The notes: a model not told the origin generated them from the sequence alone. A stretch of 64,000 nt of DNA from Pontederia crassipes (GCA_030549335.1 CM060189.1:34495001-34559000), one strand, 5' to 3'. Shown: positions 35,620-47,992, numbered from the stretch's first letter. Translations and numbers: made by a program.

Positions 35620-38600
35620 TAGAAGCTTGATAAATATTTCAATTTGCCTAGAAAAAATAATGGCCAAATTTCGAATTTGACTAATTTGCTGAAGAAATTA
35701 AAACTAATTACTTCCGACTATTGTATAACATCCTCTCGATCCCTTTACTGGTGTTCCAGTAATTGAAACATATGATTATTAATTCAAATCATATGGAAGC
35801 TCCTTAAATAAATAAAAAAAAGACAAATAATAAAGATGGTCACACAGACAAAACAAGAATGTCCATATCATTTATAGGGAAAGTTGAAGCTAAAATAGTC
35901 ACTGACAATAAATTTGATGTATATATTATATCTATCCAATTTTGTGCCTCTCTCTTTCACACACACACAAAAAGAAAAGAAATGGAAGAAAAATATATAT
36001 CAACGTCGAAAATACGAATGACCATAAGGCACCTCAACTGGTCAAACATTGTAGACAATTTTGAAAGAAATGTGTGTGGAAGACTAATTAGCTCTACACC
36101 ATTAATTTGTCAGGCTCGTCCGAAGAAATAACACGCCTACCTACCAACAAGGATAAGAAGAAAATATACTTGACACCGAAAAATGTAGAGAAATAGAGTA
36201 AATTGCAACTAGATGCTAATCCCGTACAAGTGAGACGACGACATAAATATGGAGGTATGAACTAATATATATTATGTTTTCCGGTAAAATAAATTACTTA
36301 ATGCATGAAAGATTAATTGTGCACTCACACATGGCAACTAATGGACCTCATCAAATTACATGATTATGCTAATTAGCATAACTTATTAGTTTTTTTTATA
36401 TATCTCTAGAAATTTAATCTAATCTATATTTTTTCTCTTTTGAGAAAAGTTTTTATATAGTTTGTTTTTTAGAACTCTTCTGCTCACATTATAGAGATTC
36501 ATACAAAAAGAAGTTTGTTCTCAGTTGTTCTTCATCTCTTTCTTAATCCATCTTTGATTTAAATAGTCGATCATTACGTATACTTACAATGTTAACTTGT
36601 CTATCCCATTTTAGATTTTTAGGTATCAAACACTTGTATTTAGCTTTCTTTGACTATTAGGTTTTTATCATTTTTCCACATGACCAGTCAAATAATAAAT
36701 TCATTTATTATATGAAAAATCATAAGCAAGATAAACACACGTAAAATGTTAACTATATATATTTTTAAAATGATTCTTTATATATTTGAATATATTTTAG
36801 AGTTATAGTTGGTACTTTCAACCAAATAATTAGTGATCCTTGATCTGTCATATGGTGAATCATAAAAATGATGAGTACTTTTTTCCAACGAATTAATTTA
36901 GAATGATTTGCAAGGGAATAACCCGTCATAAATACACCATTTTTTGACGTGTCTTATATATTATTAGAGCATCATTATTGTCACTTTAAAAAATATTTTT
37001 GTCACTTTATTATATGAGTATTTAAAGTGTTAAACATTTTTAGTTTTGTGAGACAAAATGGAGTGACAAAACGATAATAATGGTGCCTTATTATTAGGTC
37101 TAATTATTTGGCATGCGCATAAAAAAGTGGAAATACCAGCAATTTGTAATATACAAATAGATGTATCTCTTTCGCAAATTTACCTTTTATCCCATTTTAT
37201 ATTAGCAATAGCCTAATTTTCCTCGCCATGTTGACAACGCTACTTTCGTTTGTTTGCTAAATGATTCGACATGTCATCCGATCTTTTTTTTATGAACGAA
37301 ATAAAAGGGCAAACACAAAAGGAGAAAAAAAAAATCGTAAACGGAGTAGGTATATATATCTTTACATCTATTCTCTAACGACGACCATTCAGGCATTCAC
37401 GGACCTACATGGTCTATCATGGGGTCCGTTGGCCCCATAATTTTTACGTATTATTAGGTATATAGTAATTATAGAATGTATTAATATTAATAAACTGTAA
37501 TTCGAGAATTTAAAACCACTGAGATTTATTTCAAATTTTAATGAGACGAAATTTCATAATTAATTTTTTAACATGCCCCAACATAATTAAGTCCACAAAA
37601 TATACTTCTTCTTCTTCATGTTCTTTAATTCACTTTTAAAGTAACAATATCATACACTGTTCTAAGATTATCTTGCTTATCTAGCTAGCTATTTTTTTAT
37701 TGAAATCATTATTACATATTTAATTTTCTAAGACTACTCATATCAACTTGCAAAATTAGGAGGTCGGCCGGGCTGTCATTGAGTATATAAATTGATATCG
37801 CATATGCAAACCTGGTGGATATATATCTAGCTATCACTCAATATCCATTGATTATTATATAATTGTGGAGGCAAGTGAATATACATATAATTTTGCTTAA
37901 CGATCACAAAAACAAAACAGATACAAATTCCAATTGCTATGAATTATTAGATCGCTAGCACTCCAAGACAGTGAAGCAACAGTCACATTGAAATAAGTAG
38001 GTTTAAGATCCAGCCGAGCAGCATACGCGAAATCAAGGGGTCACTCATGTTTAGAGATGTAACAAAAAAAGTATGCATAGTGAAGTTTAAGATATCATAT
38101 TAAATATGAGATAAAAGAAAATTTGATGGATCAGAATTGAGCCGAGAGAAGGTGATGTCTTTTTTTTTCTTTTTATGCTTGCTATAATTTCGAAATTTCT
38201 ACGTGCCTAAACCTACGGTGGATGTAGTGTTAATCTTGTACTACGTTTCGTATTAATTGTCCCACAGTTTAAATAATCGTATTTAAGATCAACGGCTCAA
38301 ATTAAATCGATTATATGAATAATCGAATATATATGACTTAATATAATTTAATCTACATCATCAATCTAAAATTCTATAATCAAAATTATTTAACTATGAC
38401 CAATTGAGATATATATTATTTTATTCATAAGGATCAAAGTTCGAATTTGATTAGCCTTCCAAGTCAAAGATGTTGAAGATGACTGGAGCTCTGATAGCAA
38501 CTTATTTTTCCTTCAAGAGAAAAAAAAATTGTATGGGAGATTTACTTATCAATGGGACCTTCTAAACTTGAGCCACCTACCAAACCCCACCCCCCTCCAC

Positions 38601-38759
38601 GTCCATGCATGTAATTTTCGTTACGTCTTTCTTGCTGATTTTTCCACATGTATGGATTGGTGGCACTTGTCGTGGCGGCTCGTTGATACTAAACTATATA
38701 TAACAGCATGCCAATTTAGAAGACTGACCACTAGGATCAGTCAATCTTCAACAGCAGAC
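35620..38759. other. DIR1-DIR2 spacer, AT-rich
   Basis: About 3.1 kb with no recognised gene. A 90-codon frame at 35859-36131 has no known domain. One small MITE-like sequence (36968-37086) is listed separately. Confidence 0.55.
36968..37086. mobile_element. Small MITE-like inverted-repeat element
   Basis: About 120 bp. The left end GAGCATCATTATTGTCACTTT and right end AGTGACAAAACGATAATAATGG, followed by TGCC, are imperfect inverted repeats. This style (GAGCATC...GGTGC) is common among short plant MITEs. TTATTA-type sequence flanks both sides, so a target duplication is plausible but cannot be fixed in this AT-rich context. Confidence 0.5.

Positions 38760-38806
<47 letters not shown>
38760..38806. 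repeat. (ATT)n microsatellite upstream of DIR2
   Basis: 47 bp of TAT/ATT triplets, ending 96 bp before the DIR2 TATA box. It gives a spurious poly-leucine frame. Confidence 0.95.
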
Positions 38807-38902
38807 GATGAAACTTTTGAGAAAAGTACTTGGAACAGTGAGACCGCCAACTCCGTGGACCTTCAACGCCTGGATTGTACCGGGACGAGAAGCGATGGAG
38901 CC

Positions 38903-38909
38903 TATAAAT
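38903..38909 (+). promoter_or_regulatory. TATA box of DIR2
   Basis: TATAAAT in the context AGCCTATAAATTGC, 102 bp before the DIR2 ATG. The leader contains CAGCAGCAGCC, similar to the CAG-rich leader of DIR1. Confidence 0.72.
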
Positions 38910-39010
38910 TGCAGAAGCCACGCAGCACATCCTCAGCAGCAGCCAATCACTTCCAAGGACATTGAGGCAAAGCAGTGTACACTGTTAGTAAACACACTGT
39001 TAAGCAAGCC

Positions 39011-39514
39011 ATGGCCTCGTCTACCTCCGCCCTCCTCTGCTTCCTCTTCGTCCTGGCCGCCGCCGCCGTCTCAGCGGACGCCAAGCCCGAGTACCCCATG
39101 GCCAACGCCACGTACATCCACCTCTACACCTCCAACGTCACCGTCTACCCCGTGGTCAGCCTCAACCAGAGCTCCACCAGCACCTTCGGCGCCATCTACG
39201 TCTACGACACCCCCATGACCGAGGGCCCCGAGCCGAGCTCCAAGGTCCTGGGCAGGGGCCAGGGCATGGCCGTCGGCGTGTCCCTCAGCGACTCCTCGCT
39301 GCTCACCAGCATCAACATGGTCTTCACCGAGGGGAAGTACAACGGGAGCACCCTTGCCATGTACGGTGAGGTGATGGGCGACGGCTCCGGCGACCGTCCC
39401 ATCGTCGGCGGCAGCGGGCTCTTCCGCATGGCCCGCGGCTACGCCCTCAGCAAGATCACGCAGACGACCCCCTACTACGTGGTGGAGTTCGATATCTACG
39501 TCTGGACTTATTGA
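39011..39514 (+). CDS. Dirigent-like protein (DIR2)
   Basis: A single-exon, GC-rich gene for a 167-residue secreted dirigent-like protein, the cleanest copy in the array. Residues 1-24 are a signal peptide (MASSTSALLCFLFVLAAAAV, then SADA). The dirigent barrel shows YIHLYTSNVT at 35-44, STFGAIYVYDTPMTEGPEP at 57-75, VLGRGQGMAVG at 79-89, INMVFTEGKYNGSTLAMYG at 101-119, RPIVGGSGLFRMARGYALSK at 129-148 and YYVVEFDIYVWTY at the end. The TEGPEP, GRGQG, VFTEGKYNGSTL and IVGGSG-FRMARGYA motifs are classic family marks. Potential N-glycosylation sites are NAT, NVT, NQS and NGS. The chosen ATG begins the signal peptide; an in-frame ATG 36 bp upstream would add 12 polar residues and is less likely. 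DIR1 lies 3.5 kb upstream in the same orientation, so this is a tandem family. Confidence 0.93.
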   Translation: MASSTSALLCFLFVLAAAAVSADAKPEYPMANATYIHLYTSNVTVYPVVSLNQSSTSTFGAIYVYDTPMTEGPEPSSKVLGRGQGMAVGVSLSDSSLLTSINMVFTEGKYNGSTLAMYGEVMGDGSGDRPIVGGSGLFRMARGYALSKITQTTPYYVVEFDIYVWTY

Positions 39515-39635
39515 TCAGTTAATTAATTAATAATACATACATAGTCGGACATCAACAGCTTTAGTTAAATATGCATGAGTGTTGCACATATTTGATACGG
39601 CCGATGATACATACATATTTATATGTTGTTTGTAG

Positions 39636-39641
39636 AATAAA
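39636..39641 (+). terminator. Polyadenylation signal of DIR2
   Basis: AATAAA about 120 bp after the stop, following a TATATGTTGTTTGT stretch. Another AATAAA lies near 39710. Confidence 0.55.
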
Positions 39642-39925
39642 ACATGCATCCCATGCATGGCTATGAGTTCATTCTGTGTTAGCATTTTTATTTGTACTGT
39701 ATCCAAGTTGAATAAAAAGATGATGATTACTTAATTCAGGCTTTTTTGTCATAGAAATATACCATTGCTTTAGAGGTTGATGGTGATGATGATCTTGAGT
39801 TGTGGGTGCAAGGAGCGGAGTGGATAGACATCGAAGTTGAACTTTATCTCCATTGTCGCTCGAAGCCAAAAGAACCAAAACAAAATTATGGTTCAGATGA
39901 AGTTTGATTTTGGAGTATCGTGCGA

Positions 39926-39927
<2 letters not shown>

Positions 39928-39967
<40 letters not shown>
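39928..39967. repeat. (TA)n microsatellite
   Basis: About 40 bp of TA dinucleotide. Confidence 0.93.
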
Positions 39968-39972
<5 letters not shown>

Positions 39973-40038
39973 AAGGGATGTTCAGATGAACTATTTAGAT
40001 AAATAATACTATTTTAAATGATGAGATTTAATCAATCA

Positions 40039-40350
40039 TAATTTAAACTATTAATTAATGGATCAATGGTTCAGATGCACTCTGCATCCCTCAAATATAT
40101 TAATCCCGTATATATATATGGCGTGCTTTTAATTATTATCATCGTAAGAGTGTTTATACCTTAATAAAAATAGTGCACACCGATTTAATGTTTGATCTAA
40201 ATAATTAATCAATGGATCAACGAATCAGATGCGCTCTATATTTCTTTAGTACATTAATTTCATATATATATTGTGCGCGCTTTTAATTAATTATCATCGT
40301 AAGAGTGTTTATACCTTAGTAAGAATAGTGCACACCGATTTAATGTTTGA
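40039..40350. repeat. Tandem duplication, two copies of about 156 bp
   Basis: Copy one is about 40039-40194 and copy two about 40195-40350. The second halves are nearly identical (ATCATCGTAAGAGTG, then TTTATACCTTA and TAGTGCACACCGATTTAATG), while the first halves differ more. No coding content is seen. Confidence 0.85.
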
Positions 40351-41135
40351 AAGCCAAAATATATTTTTGGAATTGTTGGTCGAAACAATTCAAATCTTGT
40401 TCCTGATCATATCGGATAGGATCAGCTTAATTTTCTTTTGTTTTTTTTAAAATCAATGCAGTCCCAATCAGGTTGTGTCATGGGATTCTTCCGATCACAA
40501 CTTGACCTCTTTTTAACACAGAGTATAATAAAAAAACGAAATTAATGTTTAATAGTTTTAAGATGTATATATCTCGAGGGGCCAATAGCAAACAGTACTG
40601 TATCAAGAACCATCAACGAAGTTGACTCTTGACAAAAGAAGACGAAATGTTGGGCTGGGGAAAGGCAGGCCATTAAGTTGGGCTTTGGGATTGTATTGTT
40701 TACGATTTATAGGCCTTGGGCCTACAAGTAAGGGCTTAATACCAATTGTCATCTTATATAAACTGAAAAAAAAACTATTATAAATTTGTATATCTTGTTA
40801 CCAAAGAAATACTTTTAAATTTATTTTCTCGACTCCGGATTCGTGGAGCGTTCGAAGTCTATAGTAAACCAGGATAGGAAAAAAAGGAAATACTTTTAAA
40901 TTATCAAGGTAAATAAATTTTCCCAAGAAATTGGTCCATTGGATGAAATCTGCGTTATTGATAAGACTTTTGCTTTGTTCTAAAAGATCACAATGAAAGC
41001 TTTGTCCACTAAATCTGTTGTCAAAGAAAATGGAAATGTTAATAATGTCTTGAATTCTATTGACAAGTAAAAATCACTCTCATACTAAATCTATCTTCAT
41101 GTATGGCACCATTTGATCATGCTATAAAACTTTTA
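40351..41135. other. Intergenic, nothing recognised
   Basis: No gene or element end identified. A GTTGGGCT...GGCCTTGGGCC stretch lies near 40650-40720. Confidence 0.5.
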
Positions 41136-42564
41136 GGGATGTTTGGCAAGTGGAACCCGATGGAACCAATCCCCTTGTTCCATCCGGTTTTCCAAACCAA
41201 GGTTGTAAGATTCGGACCGGACGTCGACCCGGATAAATCTCCGGGTCAGGTTGGACCGGTCGAATCGGTTAACCCGGACGGTCGAACCGAATAGTAATAA
41301 AATAATATAAAAAGATAAATTATATTACTTATATATTCTTAGCAATAATTAATATATTTCTACATCAAAGTACATATGATTAAATCATTTTAATTAAAGT
41401 TAAGAAATTAAATGTGGCATATTTAACTATTGATATGAGTTTTATGTGATTTTAATATATTCAACTATAATTTACAAATTCATATTTCTCAAATTCAACT
41501 ATTAATATTTTTTTAAACTAGAAAGATTATTGTAGTTTCTATTTTTTAAATTTAAATAGGTAACTAATCTTTTCATATTTAATATTTGACATTTAAAAAT
41601 ATTATAAAATTTCTTATTAAAAAAGAATAATTTGATAAATGAGTGATGATAAGTTTTTAACCATTGTATAATGTAAAATAACTTAGCATTCAAATGGATG
41701 AACATATCATAGTGGAACGTACACAATTAGTTGTTTAAGAGGTCATGGGTTCAAAATCCACTACTCACATTAGTATTTCAATATTTCCAATTTTTTAAAC
41801 CGACCGGTTGGCCTAAAACCGCCGGTTCACCGGTTTTATCTGGGTTTTGACCGGTCTTGATCGGTTCGAAACAATCCAAATGTCAGTCCAGTTTTGGGGT
41901 CGAACCAAACCCGTCCCAAGTGACGATCGACGGTTGGACCGGCCGGTCCGGTCCAAACAACCTTGTCCCAAACACCTCATCATAATTTATTTCTCGAGGC
42001 GAAATCAGGTCGCATTAATTACTCTTGAAACCAGGGTCACGTGACCTATTTCAAGCAGGTGTTATGAATTTTTTTTTCACTTTTTTTAGTTGACATTTTC
42101 TTTCTTTTTTTAAAAAACTTTTTTCTTTTATCATTTTCTTTTATAACCTTTCATATATAAGTTAATTTTATTTATTATATATAAAATATAAATAATAAAG
42201 GATTAATATAGTATTATTTATTACTTATTCTTTCATTATAAAATTTTAATATTTCATTAAATATAAATTAATAAAAAAATGAGTTTTATATTTAAATAAT
42301 ATATTTTTAACAAATTTGTTGACAATTTTTTTAATATCTATTATGTATTTTAATTTTTTTAATAATTTATATTTATAATACATATTTTTATTTTAATTAT
42401 CCTCTAAAATTAATCCATATCATCTACTTTTTCCTATCACATCAACTAAACTTATTTCTCATCATCAAATTCCACTCCATCCAAACACACCGTGAACTAA
42501 TTTGTCAATTCAACTACTCATCGAAAACTTCGTGGAATTTCAGTTCCCGTTGCCAAACGACCCC
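41136..42564. mobile_element. Tourist/PIF-like inverted-repeat element carrying a nested element
   Basis: The left end GGGATGTTTGGCAA and right end TTGCCAAACGACCCC are imperfect inverted repeats of the plant Tourist type. The 3-bp repeat TTA flanks it at 41133-41135 and 42565-42567, the target duplication expected for PIF/Harbinger. The host element is AT-rich and non-coding. Its left part is interrupted by a second inverted-repeat element (41198-41965). Confidence 0.7.
41198..41965. mobile_element. Nested inverted-repeat element, GGACCGG type, 768 bp
   Basis: The left end CAAGGTTGTAAGATTCGGACC and its mirror GGTCCGGTCCAAACAACCTTG (each trimmed) form inverted repeats. Both ends contain dense CCGGTC/GACCGG motifs. 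The flanks TCCAAAC and TCCCAAAC may be a decayed target duplication. No coding region is present. The superfamily is uncertain (Mutator-like or hAT-like). Confidence 0.62.
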
Positions 42565-42567
42565 TTA

Positions 42568-42908
42568 ACGTTACTCTACTATGGATCTAATCACATGATT
42601 AAAGATGCCATCAATTTAATTTTGTGCCCTACAGTACAGCCTTGTAGCCTTGATCCCCAAGTGTATTATTGATCTCACGTTGTCTACCCTGTACTTAACT
42701 AAATGCAATATATGTAATCCCCTGTACTTAACTAAATGCATTATATGCATTACAGCACTTGAGCATTACATCACATGTACATTTCTGTCTGCAATGCACC
42801 AACACGGAAGTGCATTAAATGCACCGAAATTGATATTTATTTCATGTTAAAGGTGCTAATGACATCAGATGTAGTTTACGGCACAAACTCACCTACCTTA
42901 AGTGCATC
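42568..42908. other. Short spacer with a 35-bp direct repeat
   Basis: Contains two copies of CTGTACTTAACTAAATGCA about 35 bp apart near 42690-42740. No gene is seen. Confidence 0.6.
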
Positions 42909-42913
42909 ATTTG

Positions 42914-43475
42914 CGTTGGATTTATAAATCGTTACGAAATATCTCTTGCAACGAAAGTAAATTGTTGAGGGACCAAACTTTGAACACTTGATGAACGCAC
43001 TTGTACCTCGAGATCGGGAATCAAAACTTGGGAAACAAAACACTTTGCAACAACACAAGTATCTCTGGATGAACATACACAAAAGTATTCTATGTATAGG
43101 TCCCTTTTATAAGCGAGGGAGACTTGGGTGAGGGGTAATGTGATATGTGTACATAATGCGCATCACGTGCGTCCGCACGAGATCACACAGATGCGCACAC
43201 ACTCCGAAGTGCAATCAGATGAGATCGTGCGATCCGCGCACGATATGTGAGCGAGGTGCGATCGCGCGGTCCGTGCGAGATCTTGTGATCTGCGTGTGCG
43301 ATCACACAAACGTGTGAGATCTCGTGATCTGCACGTGCAATCGCGCGAGATCGTGCGATTTGCGCGTGTTGCATGGTCGCACGGTCTGCGCATGATCCAC
43401 ATGTGGGACACATGCTCCTGCGTGCATCTTTGCCCAGTGTGGGCTGATATGCCCAAAAGGGCATTTTGCCCAACA
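42914..43475 (-). mobile_element. Solo LTR on the minus strand (562 bp)
   Basis: Read on the minus strand it starts TGTTGGGCAAAATGCCC at 43475 and ends AAATCCAACG at 42914. The exact 5-bp repeat ATTTG flanks it at 42909-42913 and 43476-43480. The expected final CA has become CG by one transition. A TATAAAAGG promoter box (43103-43111, minus strand) lies about 370 bp into it. The upstream U3 part (43160-43400) is a GC-rich array of GCGAGATCGTGCGATC-type motifs. The LTR structure is therefore complete, but no internal region is present. Confidence 0.75.
43160..43400. repeat. GC-rich repeat array in the solo LTR U3
   Basis: Degenerate tandem units of about 20-40 bp built from GAGATCGTGCGATC, GATCTGCGCGTGCGATC and relatives. 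It is unusually CpG-rich for this AT-rich region. It lies upstream of the LTR TATA box, where enhancers normally sit. Confidence 0.75.
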
Positions 43476-43480
43476 ATTTG

Positions 43481-44640
43481 TTATGCATCCTATTTTATAT
43501 TTGGCATCGTGAAAATAGCACTTTATCAGGAAGAGGGAGACTCATGAGAGAAGATTGACTGCTCGTGACATTGCACAAAGACTCAAAAAGTCAAAGAGAG
43601 GAGAATCGGGATTGGGAAAAGAGCGTGAATATGAGAAAGAGAAAAGGGGAGGAAGAGGGAACCTTTGACGACGACAACACACCAATGACGGCAACGACAA
43701 CAGGCGGCGACGATAGTAAAACGGTGGTGATGATGAACTTAGCTATAAAACACAGCGACTGTAGCAATCGGCACCCGCCAATTGCCACACGAGTTAGGGT
43801 TAGGGATTTTGGTTTTGATTTCATTCATTTTTCAATAATGAATGGGTTAACGGGTCGCAACTCATCATAGACTCACGAGTCGCAGCTCGCGGGTCGGGTA
43901 TATGATTGATTATATGTTATATATAACCTGGGCCAGGTTCGGCTCGGGTTTCTACGCTGTGAACTCGATCCTGGCTCGAAAGTCGATGAGTTTTCTACGG
44001 AACGGACCCGATCTCATTCGAGCCAGGTTTATTTCCCGGTTTTCCAATTCGGTGCGGTACGGATCGACCGGGTCGACCTAGACCGTGCTCAGTTCTAAAC
44101 CTAAAAGCATCTCACTCCTTCAACCACCCTATGTCGACAGCACTAAAAGAAAAGCCTTATTAATTGCTACAGTGCTCTCACCCCAAGCCTCACTCTCTCT
44201 CCAAGCTCCATATGACAACCTCACTCCCACTCTCCATTTCATTACTGGAGCTACAGTAATCCATCACCCAAACTCTCTTGCTCCATCATTCGGCAACAAC
44301 AAACTTTCCTTCCATTATTATGTTAATCTCTCTCTATCTTCCACTTATTTCTCTCACAATCACAACAACTCATAACCCAATCTCCTTTCACAACATGACA
44401 TCACGATAGAAGAAGGGAAAAAGAGAAAGGAGCTAAGGTTTAAGGCTCATTAATCAAAGTATGTTTGAGGGGATCCAATACCCTATTCAACCCTTAATGA
44501 TGTGTGATTGTTGGATTAAGGAATTTGAAGATCATGCATGCAAAATATAACATATAATTAGTCATGCATTTAATCACATTTTAATTTCTTTTCATATAGT
44601 ATGCATCATTTTCTGATCTTATTTGCTTTAATTTTATAAA
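43481..44640. other. Unrecognised mixed-composition region
   Basis: Frames at 43565-43870 and 44085-44375 contain no known domain. The stretch 43850-44090 has repeated CGGGTCGG/GAGCCAGG-type phrases resembling degenerate inverted-repeat transposon ends. Nothing firm can be called. Confidence 0.4.
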
Positions 44641-46236
44641 AATAGAAATCTACCAAAATTATATGTTTTATTGCAGAACAAGCAAGAGAATTGAGTCAGG
44701 AATCCATAGAAATAAATGACACCCAAATCGGAGTTAAAACGGAGCAAGAAAGTGCAAATTAGTGGAGACTACCATGGTTGAATTGAATATAATGGATCAT
44801 TATATGACCGTAATGGCCCGTTAAAATACACAGTTTCGTCCAAAAATATGTCCGAGTTATGGGCCGTGAAATTCAAGTTACGAGCCATTAAAACCACAGA
44901 CCTACTTTGATTTGGACACTGTAAGGGCTGTGAAATCAATGTTGTGGGTCGTGAGAAGCACTGTTAGGACCGTTACAGAGCTGTTGTGGGCCATTATAAA
45001 GACTATTTTCGAAATTTCTTTAACTTTTCTTGAGGATTTCAAGTCCAGATCGAACTCAAACTTTATCCTAAGCCTCAAGGATGATTATGAAATATATTTA
45101 CTCAGATTTGAAGAGTTTTGAATGGTTTTAAAGACCTATCAAATTCTATTCTGAATTTTCTTATTTTAGCATAAAAAGACTTCGAATCAAACTGAAACTC
45201 TACGAAAATTCTTGGGACCCCTAGAGGCTATAAATAAAGATACTAGAAGATAGAATAATTCGTACTTGGGTGCTTGGTGGTTCTTGGAGGTGCTTGAGAC
45301 CTGGGAGCCGTGCCATATTGCAGATGACAAATTTCAAGGCTTGAAGATCAACCGAAGGAGAAGAGTGCACAACAACTCGTCGTTCGTATTGTGCAACGAT
45401 CCAGAAGTCTCGAAAGTTGAGAATTCTTCTTCTATCTTTATTTGGATGTTCTTTCACCTAGTTCTTATAGTTTATTATTTCTGTAATAGAGATTTTATAT
45501 TATTTTTAAGAAGGAATACTGTTTGAACCATGTTATTAGTTGAGTTAATTTATCTTTTCATTTTCTTTTGATTATGCATGCTAAGTTCATTGACTTTTGA
45601 TGAGTAATTTTATTTCTGAGATTAAATTACAAACCTGTATGATGAATAATTAATTTCAGAAATTATTATTGCTTTGATAATTAATATTTTACTTTTAAGT
45701 TGAAACATACATAACACGTGTTCGGTAACTCGATGTTTGTGTCGAATTTTGTGCGGTCTATTATTCTGTCCAGATTTATGGGTGATAATAGTGTAGAGGA
45801 TACATACTCATGCATCTTAATTCTCTGTAAAATTAATAATTGACTTGTCATTTGCGGTTATTAGTTTTATATAAGTTAAGGTAGTTTGGTTTACTCGTTT
45901 AGAGAGGTCAATACTTTAAGTACTCCTAATCCGTCATAAGAATCGAATTTATTATTTATTGTTAAAACTTAACCATTATAGAGGATCATACACGTTTATC
46001 TTTACATTAATCATTCATAAATCCCAAGGCTCAACACCAGTTTATTTTATTTGTTTATCATTTGTTTTCTGCACCTTTAATTTTTTTGTTTTTATCACAA
46101 AACTCTTTTCTTCTCATAGTAGAATATTGAGATAGATTAGATTTAACTAGTTCCTCATGGGATCGACAATTCAACTCTACACTTTATTACTTGATATGAT
46201 TACTGTACTTGCTAGCAAATTTATTTATTAGCATCA
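44641..46236 (+). mobile_element. Ty3-gypsy-like (Athila/Tat style) LTR relic
   Basis: A TATAAATAAA box near 45229 is followed by CTTCAAG-type leader text and a long A/T-rich part. Near the end comes the phrase AACTAGTTCCTCATGGGATCG, then ACAATTCAACTCTACACTTTATTACTTG and TACTTGCTAGCAAATTTATT. The last phrases, given here in pieces, resemble the conserved 3' part of LTR/leader sequences in plant Athila/Tat elements. Repeated GGGCC-GT-type text fills the U3-like part. Neither a primer-binding site nor a target duplication was found, so borders are approximate and the family is from recollection of its style. Confidence 0.45.
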
Positions 46237-47980
46237 GAAGACATAACCAAGGCCTTCTTTGATGCATGATTATTTCATTTTGCTCCATGAATGCATTAGA
46301 ATCATTGTTTCATTGATAATCTCCATTAGTATTATAATATTCAATATGTTGATGTTTAGTTTTATTGAAATGCCTAATCCATTATTAAGAATGTATGTTA
46401 GTTCTTCCTTGTTTTCCCTTGATTTATTATGTACGATATCGTTCTTATGATTAGTAGGATGAATGCATATTTTATATGTTGGATGAATGTATGCCTTAAA
46501 GGTATTTGTATGTGTGTAAATGGGGGGAAATGGATTAAAATAGAGGAAATGTCATCTGTGACTCGAGCACGACAGTGACGCCTATAAAAAATCTTGCCTT
46601 AGCACGAAAATATGTCCGATGAAGAAACGGGCCTTCTGTCACGGTTGTGACCATGTGGTCACATGGTTGTGACTCCCCCGAAAGCCTTATGCCTTAGAAT
46701 ATTTTAAAAAAAGAGGAGAAAATGACCATTCTATTACGGGCGTGAAGGTACGGTTATCAGATTGTGCATGTATGTGGCACTGGCACGACCATGACGCATG
46801 TGAGCATGGTCGTGATCACATGCTGCCGATAGGAAATTGTCTAAGTATTCGGCGGTGTCGAACTAGGGTAGGCCTGTGCCTATGTGTGGGCACGTCCGTG
46901 ACCCAAAGCGGCACGGCCATAACTGGCCTATGTGTGGGCACGTCCGTGACCCAAAGCGGCACGGCCGTAACTAGTCCAAAACCTATGGAAGTGCTTGATT
47001 TGTCTACACTTAGCATGATTTGAACTATGTATGATCTTGAATAGGATTGAAATATGCAACATATACCGAATGAATGTATGCATTGATGAATGCAATTAAA
47101 AGATGAATTGGTACGAATGTGTCTTATTGTAATTGTGAAGGGGAATAAAGTCTTCACTTGCTAGCTTATGTGATGTATTTCAGAGAAACTAATACAGCTA
47201 AAAAGTGGGGTTTCCAAAAGTAGGGGCCTACACAGACCCCATTAGCCTAGCTAGCTAAGGACCCGCGAATCAACATGATCTTCCCAATAAGATAAGAAAT
47301 TATCTAATTAAAAATAAAAGATAAAGTGACTAAGATGAAGACGATGATAATGAAAGCACCTTAAAGGATGTATGTTCCCTTGTCCTATGATGTTATGAAT
47401 GAAGATGTTAAAATAAAGTAAGATAAATTATGATATGTCTTAGCATAATATTAATGATGTTATGAATTCATATTATCTTGTGATGATATCGTTCACATGC
47501 CATATAGAGTGCATATGTAACTCATAGCATGCATATATTCTATGTTCATTATGATGTAATGTATATACCATGACATATAGAGATCATATATAGGATTATA
47601 GCATGCATGAACCTCAACATACTCTAACGAGAGAAATCCTTTGCACCCCATGGATTCGTGCAGATATATATAGACGAGTCTTAGATATGATTATGGAGAC
47701 CTCATGACGGGAAGATTGCATATGTGATGGTCGGACTATGGTCCAAGTTATCTTATAATCTTTTATATTATGACGATGGACTCTTAGTGAATCAAGTATA
47801 TACGATATATGGGCCTTTGAGTCGTGCATTTTTATTCGAACTCGGCAATATATTATGAATCCTATGTTTGATCTTGATGTTAGAGCCTATTGGCCCATGT
47901 GCTAGTATTGTTATATTGAAGTTTTATCATCTTATGAAGTATTTCACTGTTTTATGCTATTTAGTTTATGTTTATTATCC
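46237..47980. other. Decayed repeat-like DNA, no gene
   Basis: No domain recognised. It contains a 48-bp tandem duplication (listed separately) in a CACGGCCGTGAC-rich stretch of the kind seen in plant LTRs. Confidence 0.45.
46879..46974. repeat. 48-bp tandem duplication
   Basis: Two adjacent 48-bp units at 46879-46926 and 46927-46974, differing at about one or two bases. Core GGGCACGTCCGTGACCCAAA. Confidence 0.9.
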
Positions 47981-47992
47981 TATTTTCCTTGC

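Noticed and set aside
39202..39429. Minus-strand frames inside DIR1, DIR2 and DIR3
   Set aside because: Shadows of GC-rich coding DNA; the plus-strand frames contain the dirigent motifs.
41731..41765. tRNA-like 3' arm (TAAGAGGTCATGGGTTCAAAATCC-type text, shortened)
   Set aside because: No acceptor stem or anticodon arm could be drawn around it; probably chance or a SINE trace.
43565..44375. Two plus-strand frames of about 100 codons
   Set aside because: No recognisable domain, signal or promoter; surrounded by degenerate repeat DNA.
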